Assembly (NCBI RefSeq): GCF_003265345.1
Contig: NZ_QFWW01000013.1
Span: forward strand, 125,321 to 189,320
Length of the DNA: 64,000 nt
From: Lentzea terrae
Lineage (GTDB): Bacteria; Actinomycetota; Actinomycetes; Mycobacteriales; Pseudonocardiaceae
Direction: 5' to 3'
This document shows positions 27,160 through 37,035 of the stretch, piece by piece. A program made the translations under genes and the position numbers. Under the pieces are notes generated by a model. The model was given only the letters and a program-made list of their open reading frames with translations, made no database searches and was not told the DNA's origin. Position 1 is the stretch's first letter; each line of letters starts with the position of its first letter.

Positions 27160-28539
27160 TCAGCCGTCGACCAGCAATCCACGTAACGGTCCTTGCAACC
27201 TTCCAGCCCGCCGCGACACCCCCGGCAACGGCATCACTCGCGAACGGCCCTCCAGCGAAGGCCTCCACACGGAGTCCACCACCTCGTCCACCGGGCCCGA
27301 CACGTCCGCATCCAGGTGCTCCGCCCACAGCCGCAGCCGGGTCATGCGAGCCACCGACGCGTCGTCGGTCACCACGTTGACCTCGGTGTCGTTGAACAGC
27401 GAGTGCTCGTTGAGGTTCGCCGAGCCGACCGAGAGCCACTGATCGTCCACAATGGTCAGCTTCGCGTGTACGTAGACCGGAGCATCGCCATGTGCGACAA
27501 GGGTTGCAGCGACGAGCCGCCCATCGGAGTCCGCGTCGATCAGCCGGCCCAGCTGGCCGCGGGTGGTGTCGGCGCCGTTGCTGGGCTTCTGCGGCAACAG
27601 CAGCACCATCCGGAACTCGCGCGACGGCGGGCGGCGCAGCTTCTCGATCAGCACCTCGGTGATCTCCGGCGACCACAGGAACTGGTTCTCCACGTAGATC
27701 AACGACTGGGCCGAGCGCAGCGCTCGCAGGTACGAGTCGAGCAGGGTGAAGTCGCCGTGCGGCGCGAAGCCGTAGGTCCGCTCCGGAATCGTGCGGACGA
27801 GCTGTGCCGACGACGGACCGGCCTCTGGCGGGACGACGGGCGCCGGCAGGGTCTCCCCCGCGATCTCCAGCCACCGCGCGGCGAAGTGCGCGGCCACCTC
27901 CGCCACGACCGGGCCCTCCAGCCGCGCCACGTGGTCGTGCCAGCCGAGGTCGCGCGGCGGGTGCTCGGGTGAGTCGTGCCGGTCCCCCTCGACTGCTGTC
28001 ATGTCCAGCCCGCCCACGAACGCCACGTCGTCGACGACCACGATCTTCTCGTGGTGGCAGTGCAGGGTTCGCTCGCGGGCGTCGAGCTCGCACCGGACCG
28101 CGCCACACTCCAAAAAGGCCTTCTGGGCCGCAGCGGCGCGCTTGCGGGTCGGCTCGAAGAACGGGATCGGCGGGCCGGCCCAGAGCAGCACGCGCACCGG
28201 AACCCGTTCCGCCGCAGCCGAAAGCAGCTCGCGCAGCTGCGGCGCGCCCGGCTCGCGGGTCAGCCGGAAGTCCGGCGAGGCGTGCCAGTTCGCGATGTGG
28301 ACGTACTTCTGGGCGTTCTCGATCGCTTCCGCCACAACGGGAAACGCGGTGGCGCCGTCGATCAGGACCTCGACCTTGTTGCCGTGCTGGACGGTCCGGC
28401 GGGGCGTGAACCAGCCCGCGCCCTCGCCGTCCAGCACCTCGCCCCAGCCCAGCCGCCGCAGTCTTCGGGCGTGGTGGGAGCACAGCACGTTTTCCAGCCC
28501 GTCACCGAGCCGCGCGTCGAGCACGTCGAGTAAGCCCAC
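27160..28539 (-). CDS. Phospholipase D-like/cardiolipin synthase-like protein
   Basis: 459 residues with two HKD motifs: HHEKIVVVDDVAFVGGLD (about residue 160) and HAKLTIVDDQWLSVGSANLNEHSL (about residue 360), each followed by the expected Gly-Gly or Gly-Ser. The family forms a covalent phosphohistidine to hydrolyse or transfer phosphatidyl groups. No signal peptide or obvious N-terminal helices, unlike classical cardiolipin synthase, so a cytoplasmic or peripheral location is likely. Substrate not predictable. Confidence 0.9.
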   Translation of the reverse strand: MGLLDVLDARLGDGLENVLCSHHARRLRRLGWGEVLDGEGAGWFTPRRTVQHGNKVEVLIDGATAFPVVAEAIENAQKYVHIANWHASPDFRLTREPGAPQLRELLSAAAERVPVRVLLWAGPPIPFFEPTRKRAAAAQKAFLECGAVRCELDARERTLHCHHEKIVVVDDVAFVGGLDMTAVEGDRHDSPEHPPRDLGWHDHVARLEGPVVAEVAAHFAARWLEIAGETLPAPVVPPEAGPSSAQLVRTIPERTYGFAPHGDFTLLDSYLRALRSAQSLIYVENQFLWSPEITEVLIEKLRRPPSREFRMVLLLPQKPSNGADTTRGQLGRLIDADSDGRLVAATLVAHGDAPVYVHAKLTIVDDQWLSVGSANLNEHSLFNDTEVNVVTDDASVARMTRLRLWAEHLDADVSGPVDEVVDSVWRPSLEGRSRVMPLPGVSRRAGRLQGPLRGLLVDG

Positions 28540-28569
28540 GAAAGGCGGATTTACCCGTTTAGGCCGATC

Positions 28570-30476
<1,907 letters not shown>

Positions 30477-30487
30477 TCAGACGCGAA

Positions 30488-30519
30488 GAGCCCCGGCAGC
30501 GTGGCAGCGGCCGGGGCTC
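30488..30519 (-). terminator. Hairpin between ctaD and serB
   Basis: Perfect 10-bp stem GAGCCCCGGC / GCCGGGGCTC with a 12-base loop, 25 bases past the ctaD stop. Likely a terminator or attenuator between the two genes. Confidence 0.7.
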
Positions 30520-30543
30520 GTCGTTGAACCTGTGAAGTGCAGG

Positions 30544-32331
30544 TTACTTGTGGTCGGACTCCGACTTCTCGGAGGCCGTGCCGGACTGGATCGCGGCACC
30601 CGCCATCTCGGACAGCGCGGGCGGCGCGTCCTTGTGCGGGATCGTCTTGCCGGTGAAGGTCACGTGACCCTCGTTGCGGATGCGCTCCACCATGTGCGGG
30701 TAGTGCAGCTCGAACGCCGGGCGCTCGGACCGGATCCGGGGCAGCTCGGTGAAGTTGTGCCGCGGCGGCGGGGACGAGGTGGCCCACTCGAGCGAGTTGC
30801 CGTAGCCCCACGGGTCGTCCACCGTCACGACCTCACCGAAGCGGTAGCTCCGGAAGATGTTCCAGATGAACGGCAGCGTCGACGCGCCCAGAATGTAGGC
30901 ACCGATCGTGGAGATCATGTTGAGCGTCGTGAAGCCGTCGGACGCGAGGTAGTCGGCGTATCGGCGCGGCATGCCCTCGTTGCCCAGCCAGTGCTGGACG
31001 AGGAACGTCGCGTGGAAGCCGATGAAGGTCGTCCAGAAGTGCAGCTTGCCGAGCGGCTCGTCGAGGAACCGGCCGGTGATCTTCGGGAACCAGAAGTAGA
31101 TGCCGGCGAAGGTCGCGAACACGATCGTGCCGTAGAGCACGTAGTGGAAGTGCGCGACGACGAAGTACGTGTCCGACACGTGGAAGTCGATCGCGGGCGC
31201 GGCCAGCAGGATGCCGGAGAGGCCACCGAAGAGGAACGTGACGATGAAGCCGATCGAGAACAGCATCGGCGTCTCGAACGTCAGCTGGCCCTTCCACATC
31301 GTGCCGATCCAGTTGAAGAACTTCACACCGGTCGGGACCGCGATGAGGAACGTCATGAAGGCGAAGAACGGCAGCAGCACGGCGCCGGTCGCGTACATGT
31401 GGTGCGCCCACACGGCGACGGACAGGGCCGCGATGCCGAGCGTCGCGTAGACCAGGCCGTTGTAACCGAAGATCGGCTTGCGGCTGAACACCGGGAAGAT
31501 CTCCGACACGATGCCGAAGAACGGCAGCGCGACGATGTAGACCTCGGGGTGCCCGAAGAACCAGAAGAGGTGCTGCCACAGGATCACGCCGCCGTTGGCG
31601 GGGTCGAACACGTGGGCACCGAGGTGGCGGTCGGCCAGCAGACCGAGCAGCGCCGCGGTGAGGATCGGGAACGCGAGCAGCACCAGCACCGACGTCACCA
31701 GGATGTTCCAGGTGAAGATCGGCATCCGGAACATCGTCATGCCTGGCGCGCGCAGGCAGACCACGGTGGTGATCATGTTCACCGCGCCGAGGATCGTGCC
31801 GAGACCACCGATGACGAGGCCGGAGATCCACAGGTCGGCGCCGACGCCGGGCGAGTGGATGGCGTTGCTCAGCGGCGTGTAGGCGAACCAGCCGAAGTCA
31901 GCCGCACCACCGGGGGTGATGAAGCCGGACATCACGATCAGGCCGCCGAAGAGGTACAGCCAGTACGAGAACGCGTTCAACCGGGGGAACGCCACGTCGG
32001 GCGAGCCGATCTGCAGCGGGAGCACGAAGTTCGCGAAGCCGAACACGATGGGCGTCGCGTACAGCAGCAGCATCACGGTGCCGTGCATCGTGAAGAGCTG
32101 GTTGAACTGCTCCTGGCTGAGGAACTGCATGCCGGGACGGGCCAGCTCGGTCCGCATCAGCATGGCCATCGCGCCGCCGACCATGAAGAAGGCGAACGAG
32201 GTGACCAGGTACAAAATGCCGATCTGCTTGTGGTCCGTGGTGCGGAACATCCGCAGCAGGAAGGACCCCTTGACCGCAGTGCGCGTCGGATAAGGACGCG
32301 TTGCGATCGGCTGCGGGGCTACGGCCGTCAC
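30544..32331 (-). CDS. ctaD: Cytochrome c oxidase subunit I (aa3-type)
   Basis: 595 residues with 12 membrane helices from GTG 32331, preceded by GGAGG. The haem ligands and CuB site are visible: [16 protein letters not shown] early, [22 protein letters not shown] (the CuB His and the cross-linked Tyr), [10 protein letters not shown] and [11 protein letters not shown] (haem ligands). It forms complex IV with CtaC/CtaE encoded elsewhere. An upstream ATG at 32418 has no ribosome site and would add a non-homologous N-terminus. Confidence 0.97.
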   Translation of the reverse strand: MTAVAPQPIATRPYPTRTAVKGSFLLRMFRTTDHKQIGILYLVTSFAFFMVGGAMAMLMRTELARPGMQFLSQEQFNQLFTMHGTVMLLLYATPIVFGFANFVLPLQIGSPDVAFPRLNAFSYWLYLFGGLIVMSGFITPGGAADFGWFAYTPLSNAIHSPGVGADLWISGLVIGGLGTILGAVNMITTVVCLRAPGMTMFRMPIFTWNILVTSVLVLLAFPILTAALLGLLADRHLGAHVFDPANGGVILWQHLFWFFGHPEVYIVALPFFGIVSEIFPVFSRKPIFGYNGLVYATLGIAALSVAVWAHHMYATGAVLLPFFAFMTFLIAVPTGVKFFNWIGTMWKGQLTFETPMLFSIGFIVTFLFGGLSGILLAAPAIDFHVSDTYFVVAHFHYVLYGTIVFATFAGIYFWFPKITGRFLDEPLGKLHFWTTFIGFHATFLVQHWLGNEGMPRRYADYLASDGFTTLNMISTIGAYILGASTLPFIWNIFRSYRFGEVVTVDDPWGYGNSLEWATSSPPPRHNFTELPRIRSERPAFELHYPHMVERIRNEGHVTFTGKTIPHKDAPPALSEMAGAAIQSGTASEKSESDHK

Positions 32332-32464
32332 GGTGCCTCCAGGCCTTGGTGGGACCAGTCGTTCGGGAAACTCACCGGATATTAGACGGAGCCGATCAGC
32401 TCCATTCGGGTGGGCCATGGCCGGTGGCCAGCGGCGTAGCGCACGTCACACGTATCCTGCCGCC

Positions 32465-32980
32465 GTGCTCCGAATGCTCGCTGTCGCTGTTGTCCTGTTG
32501 CTGGCCGCCTGCGGCTCGCCCGCCACGCACAACTCCGCGGACGTCGCGTTCGCGCAGGGCATGGTCCCCCACCACGAGCAGGCGCTGGAGATGAGCGACC
32601 TCGTCGCCTCACGCACCTCGAACTCCCACGTGATCGACCTGGCGAAGCGCATCTCGGGGTCGCAGAAGCCGGAGATCGACCGCATGAACGGCTGGCTCAG
32701 GACCTGGAACGCGCCGGTGCAGGCGTCGTCGCACTCGGCACACGGCCACTCCGACTCGCACGGCATGGTCGAGCTGGGCAACCTCGCCGACCTCTCGGAC
32801 ACCGAGTTCGACCGCCAGTGGCTTTCACTGATGATCCAGCACCACCGCGGTGCGGTGGAGATGGCGCGCAAGCACCTCTCGTCGGGCACCGACCCCGCGG
32901 CCCGCACGCTGGCCCAGGACGTGATCACGCACCAGGAGAAGGAGATCGCGGAAATGGAGTCGCTCCTCCCGCAGGGCTGA
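32465..32980 (+). CDS. DUF305 lipoprotein
   Basis: About 171 residues. VLRMLAVAVVLLLAACGS is a lipoprotein signal with the lipobox LLAAC. The mature part has two four-helix repeats with the DUF305 signatures FAQGMVPHHEQALEMSDL and LSLMIQHHRGAVEMA, whose His and Met residues suggest copper binding, plus a His-rich linker (SHSAHGHSDSHG). Divergent from ctaD, so a role in copper handling near cytochrome oxidase is possible but unproven. The start may be GTG 32465 or ATG 32474. Confidence 0.88.
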   Translation: MLRMLAVAVVLLLAACGSPATHNSADVAFAQGMVPHHEQALEMSDLVASRTSNSHVIDLAKRISGSQKPEIDRMNGWLRTWNAPVQASSHSAHGHSDSHGMVELGNLADLSDTEFDRQWLSLMIQHHRGAVEMARKHLSSGTDPAARTLAQDVITHQEKEIAEMESLLPQG

Positions 32981-32996
32981 TGCCAGCCTCCTTCGC

Positions 32997-33791
32997 GTGA
33001 GCACCTCAGCAGCCGTACGCACAGCCGTCTCGTTGGCGGCCGCTCACGGCGTCGTTTGCGTCGACCCGGTCGTCCTGAAAGACGGCAGCAACATCATCGT
33101 GCACCTGCGCCCGGCCCCGGTCGTAGCCCGAATCGCCGCGCGCACGGCCCTGGTGCGCCCGTCCGTTGCCAATCACCTGGCTCGTGACCTGTCGGTGTCG
33201 GCGTTTCTCGCCTCGCGCGGCGTTCCGGTGGTGACGCCCTCTGACGAGCTGCCGGCCGGGCCTCATGTGGCTGACGGCTATGTGCTCACGTTCAGCACTT
33301 ATGTGCCGCACGATCCTGCTGCGGAGCTGACCCGCCCGGATGTGCTCAAGATGCTGCCCGACCTCCACGCCGAGCTACGGCTGTACGAGGGCGACCTACC
33401 TACGCGCGGGCCTCTCGACGACGTCGACAACACGCTCGCCTACCTGGAGAGCATCGGCGTACCGGAGCTGGAGCCGTTCTACACGCGACGTGCTGAGCTA
33501 CTGGCGTCATGGGACGTGCACTACAACGACGTCCAGCCACTGCACGGCGACTCGCACTACGGCAACGTGCTGATGACCGCTGACGGGCCTGTTTGGAACG
33601 ACTTCGAGGACACCTGGCGCGGCCCCATCGCGTGGGACCTGGCGTGTCTAGCCGGCGCTGTAGGCACAGAAGCCGCCCAGCGCGCCGTGGAGACCTACGG
33701 CGGCGGGGCGGCTCCTGAAGACGTGGAGTTCCACGTCGAGACCCGCGTCCTCTTCGGCACGCTCTGGGGCGTGCTGATGGAACGGACTTAA
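32997..33791 (+). CDS. Phosphotransferase (APH family) protein
   Basis: 264 residues. The kinase core shows PLHGDSHYGNVLMTADGPVWNDFEDTWRG, i.e. HGDxxxxN and the DFE-type metal motif of aminoglycoside phosphotransferase-like enzymes. Whether the substrate is a drug, sugar or amino alcohol cannot be seen. GTG 32997 starts 16 bases after the DUF305 stop, so the two may be co-transcribed. Its stop overlaps the next, convergent gene by 4 bases. Confidence 0.8.
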   Translation: MSTSAAVRTAVSLAAAHGVVCVDPVVLKDGSNIIVHLRPAPVVARIAARTALVRPSVANHLARDLSVSAFLASRGVPVVTPSDELPAGPHVADGYVLTFSTYVPHDPAAELTRPDVLKMLPDLHAELRLYEGDLPTRGPLDDVDNTLAYLESIGVPELEPFYTRRAELLASWDVHYNDVQPLHGDSHYGNVLMTADGPVWNDFEDTWRGPIAWDLACLAGAVGTEAAQRAVETYGGGAAPEDVEFHVETRVLFGTLWGVLMERT

Positions 33792-34495
33792 GAAGCGCTA
33801 CGCCTGCGCAGCACGAGCAGAACGGCGGCACCAGCGGCCAGCAGAGCGACACCGAGGCCGGCCATCCAGGCGGACCCGAAACCGGTCGCCGCGAGGTTGT
33901 CACTGCCCGACGCGGCGACGGCCTTGGTGGTCGTCGTGGTGGCCGCGACCTCCGAGGACGACGGCGCCGACGAAGACGGGGTCGACGAGTGCGTCACGGT
34001 CGAGGACGACGTCGAAGACGAGGACGAGCTGCTGCTGGACGTCTGGTCCTTCTTGACACCGCAGGCGTACCAGTGGCTGATGGCGGGGATGTTGCCACCG
34101 TTGTTGTCCGGCGACCGGAGCTTGTTCCACGGCAGCGGGCCGAGCTTGGCCGCGAGGTAGACGTTGAACGCGTCCCCGCCCTTCACGACCACACCGGTGA
34201 CCGTCACTCCGGCGTCCACGGCCGTGATGTTGAGGTACTGGTCCACGTTCGCGACACCACCGGTGAAGGTCAACTTCGCCTTGTCGATCACCGAGCCGGT
34301 CAGCCCACCGACGGTGCAGACGTCGCCATGACCTTCCGCAACGTTCTTGTCATGGGCGACGGCACGCTCGTCACCGGAGTTCAGAACCGGCTTGTCGGGC
34401 GTGGCGAACGCGGTGGTCACGACGGTGAGCGTGGCCACGGCCGCCATGGTGGCGGCACCGAGCAGGCCGGATCTTCTCAGGGGCGTCAGGCGCAT
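33788..34495 (-). CDS. Secreted surface protein with Ser-rich linker and LAATG sorting signal
   Basis: 235 residues. A signal peptide (LLGAATMAAVATLTVVTTAFA) is followed by a ~120-residue beta-rich domain with two cysteines. A Ser/Thr linker of about 45 residues precedes LAATG, a hydrophobic helix (AWMAGLGVALLAAGAAVLLVL) and RRRSAS. LAxTG is the class E sortase motif of actinobacteria, so covalent wall attachment is expected. Body function unknown. Confidence 0.8.
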   Translation of the reverse strand: MRLTPLRRSGLLGAATMAAVATLTVVTTAFATPDKPVLNSGDERAVAHDKNVAEGHGDVCTVGGLTGSVIDKAKLTFTGGVANVDQYLNITAVDAGVTVTGVVVKGGDAFNVYLAAKLGPLPWNKLRSPDNNGGNIPAISHWYACGVKKDQTSSSSSSSSSTSSSTVTHSSTPSSSAPSSSEVAATTTTTKAVAASGSDNLAATGFGSAWMAGLGVALLAAGAAVLLVLRRRSAS

Positions 34496-34637
34496 CGGGT
34501 TACTCCGTTGGGGATCGGCGGGATGTCGAGATCTAAGACCATCGACGTCCCCCTATCGGGGTAGTTACGGCCTGCGGTACGCCCTGTGGCCTAGTTGTTA
34601 TACGCCTGTGAAGTTGAATCCCGAACGACCGAACGCC

Positions 34638-34663
34638 GAAGGGGCCGGCGAACCGGCCCCTTC
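34638..34663 (-). terminator. Terminator of the WFR peptide/HExxH unit
   Basis: Perfect 11-bp stem GAAGGGGCCGG / CCGGCCCCTTC with tetraloop CGAA, 12 bases past the stop of the 34676 gene. The remaining 34496-34637 intergenic stretch holds the promoter of the LAATG protein gene and no recognisable gene. Confidence 0.8.
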
Positions 34664-34675
34664 AAGGTCAACACG

Positions 34676-34882
34676 TCAGCCGAGGAGACTCAGTCGCTCG
34701 AACTCGCGGCTGACGGCCTGAGGTGGACGGTGGCGCCACCGTGGGGTGCACGCCAGGGCCTGGGGCCGAAACCAGGGATGCACGGGGGTGACGGGCCGAC
34801 GCGCCTGACCTGCCACACAAAGACGCGGAGGGTGGACAGGCAGAGGCTGCTGTGGCGAAGAGAGTGACTCGTTCTGTGTCAT
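34676..34882 (-). CDS. Small WFR-type peptide 1 (candidate precursor peptide)
   Basis: 68 residues from ATG 34882, supported by AAGGA four bases ahead. The middle contains GQARRPVTPVHPWFRPQ, which aligns with the GQPVTPVSWFRR block of the peptide at 35075-35260 and GQPVTEVDWFRR at 40131-40283. The C-terminal part differs: it has a second aromatic/basic block (PRWRHRPPQ) and ends EFERLSLLG. It is third in the order HExxH protein, peptide 2, peptide 1, on the same strand. Proposed substrate of the HExxH enzyme; inference only. In-frame ATG 34909 is possible but less supported. Confidence 0.55.
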   Translation of the reverse strand: MTQNESLSSPQQPLPVHPPRLCVAGQARRPVTPVHPWFRPQALACTPRWRHRPPQAVSREFERLSLLG

Positions 34883-35074
34883 CGGATCCTTCTTGAGATT
34901 GACGCTCAACGAAGACTTGCCCGACAGCCCGGATTCAGAGCAGTTCGGCCCGCACCAGCGGAAACCGCGCTCTGTCAGGGCACGCAGAAGACACCGCGAA
35001 ATTCGATGAACAAACTCGCCATCGCCTGGCGAAGGTCGAAGGGGCCGACGGGCGACCCCCTCACCACGGGGATG

Positions 35075-35260
35075 TCAGCTCTGCTGCGCCTCGGTGGGCT
35101 TCACGTAGACCGTGCCCCCGGTCGGCATCCGCCTGAACCACGAAACTGGGGTGACCGGCTGGCCGATCACCGGGCCCACTCCGCTGACGGGGTGGGAAAC
35201 AGGAACGCCCGCGTTCTGCGGGAACTGCGGCAGGCGTTGAGGCTGGTTCGGGGTGGTCAT
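35075..35260 (-). CDS. Small WFRRMP peptide 2 (candidate precursor peptide)
   Basis: 61 residues from ATG 35260, with AAGGA upstream. The first ~30 residues are Pro/Gln-rich, followed by GQPVTPVSWFRRMPTGG and TVYVKPTEAQQS. The block WFRRMPxGGxTVY is almost identical to that of the peptide at 40131-40283, about 5 kb away, while the N-terminal halves are unrelated; this is the pattern of a conserved core with variable leader or flank. It starts 21 bases after the stop of the HExxH gene. Proposed to be a modified peptide; nothing in the sequence proves modification. Confidence 0.65.
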   Translation of the reverse strand: MTTPNQPQRLPQFPQNAGVPVSHPVSGVGPVIGQPVTPVSWFRRMPTGGTVYVKPTEAQQS

Positions 35261-35281
35261 GGTTCCTTCTCGGGAGGCGAC

Positions 35282-36646
35282 TTAATGTGCTTGGTCGGAC
35301 AGCCCGACGAGCGACGAACTCCGAAGCGAACCGAGTGCCTTTCTCAGCCGGGCCGACGCTGTCACGTGGTCGACCAGCCATTCCTCGGCTGCCCGGGCGA
35401 GTATCCACCCGAACGTTTTCGGCGTTCTATCGTTACGCCACTGGCCCAGAGTCCAGCTCGCGTCCTCGTCCAGCCAGAAGACTTCAGGGGGTTGTGCCGC
35501 CCTGCCCACGACCACACGCCCTGTCGCCGCGCGCTTGTAACGCACGTCCGGGAGCAGATGGAAATGGCAGTCCTCTGAAATGTCGAGGGACAGTGTGACA
35601 TCGTCCACTTGAGACCGCGCGGCCGCCTCACCGGTGGGTTCATCCTTGTCGCCCATCAGGGCGTGCAGGAGCCAGCGTGCGTCTTCAAGCAGGTCGTTCT
35701 CATGTGCGAGCAGCCACTGGCCGATCTCGTCAGCCCGCTCTCTTGCTTTCGACAGCAATGAATCCTGGCCGAGTTGTTCGGTGCCAATTGAGGTGTAGAA
35801 CTGCGCCAGGCAGCTGTAGGCGTGCCAAGCCGCGAACGTCTGTTCCAGTGGCCACCGCGCGTGCGACCACGAAGTCTCGAAATAATCCGCGTCCTCGGCC
35901 CGCGCGTCAAGAAAATCTTTCGCAATGGCGAAGTCGAAGAACTTTTCGTGCGCTCCTTCGTGGACCAACGCCTCCGCCACCTCGATCGGCAGCGAGGGTT
36001 CGTCGATCAACACGAGACCGGGCACGTACCTCGATGACGCGGAAACCACACCACCGGAGGTCTCCCGCTTGAGCACCGCGACCATCGACACGTGGGCGAG
36101 GAGGTCCTCCGCCATGTCCGGCGCGAGGGTGCGGAACAGTCGGACGCCTTCCGCCACGATCGTCATCGCGGTGCCGAACCTCTCGCCGTCCGCCTCGGTC
36201 AACGGCAGCGGCCGCACGCCCGGCGGGGCGACGATGCGCAAGGGCGCTTCGAGCAGCTCGGCGGCATCGCGGTCCGCGGCGACCGGCACGCCGGCATCGC
36301 GCACGCGCATCGCGGCGACCTCAGCCAGCCGCGCCGGGTCCAGATCGCCGTGCCCGGCGAGCACCCGGCCGATCTCGTAGCGGACGATCGGGTGATCCGC
36401 GAGGTTGTCCGACAACTCGGTTCCCGGAGTGAAGAGCTCCGCAGCCAGACGGTAGAGCGTGCGCCGCTCTTCGAGCAGTTCGGACGCAGGCGCCACTGCC
36501 GCATGCAGCACATGCGCGCCCGTGGTGGACGAACCCATCACCGAAGACCCCGTAATCACGTCCCCCGACGCCATGGAGTCAGTGGGCCCCACCACACCAG
36601 CGGGTCCCTGATGGCGGCAAAGCGTAAACCACGTGGTGATCTGCAC
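35282..36646 (-). CDS. HExxH-motif protein, aKG-HExxH-type peptide beta-hydroxylase family
   Basis: Up to 454 residues. VAEALVHEGAHEKFFDFAIA carries HEGAH at about residues 229-233, and WPLEQTFAAWHAYSCLAQFY follows, the arrangement of the stand-alone HExxH domain known from actinobacterial peptide-modification loci (TIGR04267-type). Members studied as fusions hydroxylate beta-carbons of RiPP precursors using alpha-ketoglutarate and iron. No zinc-protease context is present. Two small peptide genes follow immediately, the likely substrates. The start is uncertain: GTG 36646 has GGGGGA upstream, ATG 36574 and ATG 36538 are alternatives and would drop a low-complexity N-terminus. Confidence 0.8.
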   Translation of the reverse strand: MQITTWFTLCRHQGPAGVVGPTDSMASGDVITGSSVMGSSTTGAHVLHAAVAPASELLEERRTLYRLAAELFTPGTELSDNLADHPIVRYEIGRVLAGHGDLDPARLAEVAAMRVRDAGVPVAADRDAAELLEAPLRIVAPPGVRPLPLTEADGERFGTAMTIVAEGVRLFRTLAPDMAEDLLAHVSMVAVLKRETSGGVVSASSRYVPGLVLIDEPSLPIEVAEALVHEGAHEKFFDFAIAKDFLDARAEDADYFETSWSHARWPLEQTFAAWHAYSCLAQFYTSIGTEQLGQDSLLSKARERADEIGQWLLAHENDLLEDARWLLHALMGDKDEPTGEAAARSQVDDVTLSLDISEDCHFHLLPDVRYKRAATGRVVVGRAAQPPEVFWLDEDASWTLGQWRNDRTPKTFGWILARAAEEWLVDHVTASARLRKALGSLRSSSLVGLSDQAH

Positions 36647-36671
36647 AACACGGCATCCCCCAAAACGGCAG

Positions 36672-36711
36672 GCGGCCGGTTCGCACCTCGGATCAGGCGC
36701 GAGCCGGCCGC
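36672..36711 (-). terminator. Hairpin between the 50-residue peptide gene and the HExxH gene
   Basis: 13-bp stem GCGGCCGGTTCGC / GCGAGCCGGCCGC with one G-T pair and a 14-base loop. It is located 14 bases past the stop of the small hydrophobic gene, so it may partly separate it from the HExxH gene. Confidence 0.6.
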
Positions 36712-36724
36712 CGCATTCCCCTCG

Positions 36725-36877
36725 TTATCCGAACATGATGCTGGTGACGTTCACGAAGCCGACGACGGCCAGTGCGACGACCGAGACGGCGATCATCGTG
36801 ATCACTGTGCGCCAGCCGATGGCGGTGACGGCGACTGCTACGGCGGCGGCGATTCCGAGTGCACTCCCTGCAGACAT
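36725..36877 (-). CDS. 50-residue hydrophobic peptide
   Basis: MSAGSALGIAAAVAVAVTAI followed by GWRTVITMIAVSVVALAVVGFVNVTSIMFG. There are two hydrophobic segments separated by GWRT, i.e. a small membrane hairpin. GGGAGGG about 10 bases ahead of ATG 36877 is one of the strongest ribosome sites in the window, which supports a real gene. It precedes the HExxH gene on the same strand and faces the FadR-type regulator gene. Function unknown; candidates are a small membrane partner, toxin-like peptide or exporter subunit. Confidence 0.55.
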   Translation of the reverse strand: MSAGSALGIAAAVAVAVTAIGWRTVITMIAVSVVALAVVGFVNVTSIMFG

Positions 36878-36966
36878 CTCGATTCCCTCCCGACTAGGCA
36901 AGTACGTGCTCCCAGGTGTGGGCGGTCCTGAGCGTCTTGCCTGATTACAGGGTCCCGCGTGGTCGG

Positions 36967-37018
36967 TTGTCTGTCAACGGTCGCCAGGTTGCCAGACAAG
37001 TTGCAACCGACAGGCAAC
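36967..37018. promoter_or_regulatory. Three repeated operator-like sites before the FadR-type regulator
   Basis: TTGTCTGTCAA (36967-36977, equal to TTGACAGACAA on the other strand), TTGCCAGACAA (36989-36999) and GACAGGCAA (37009-37017, TTGCCTGTC on the other strand) repeat the same motif within 52 bases. They lie between the regulator start and the divergent 50-residue peptide gene, so they could control both. Confidence 0.6.
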
Positions 37019-37035
37019 AGGCCTAAGCTGGACCA

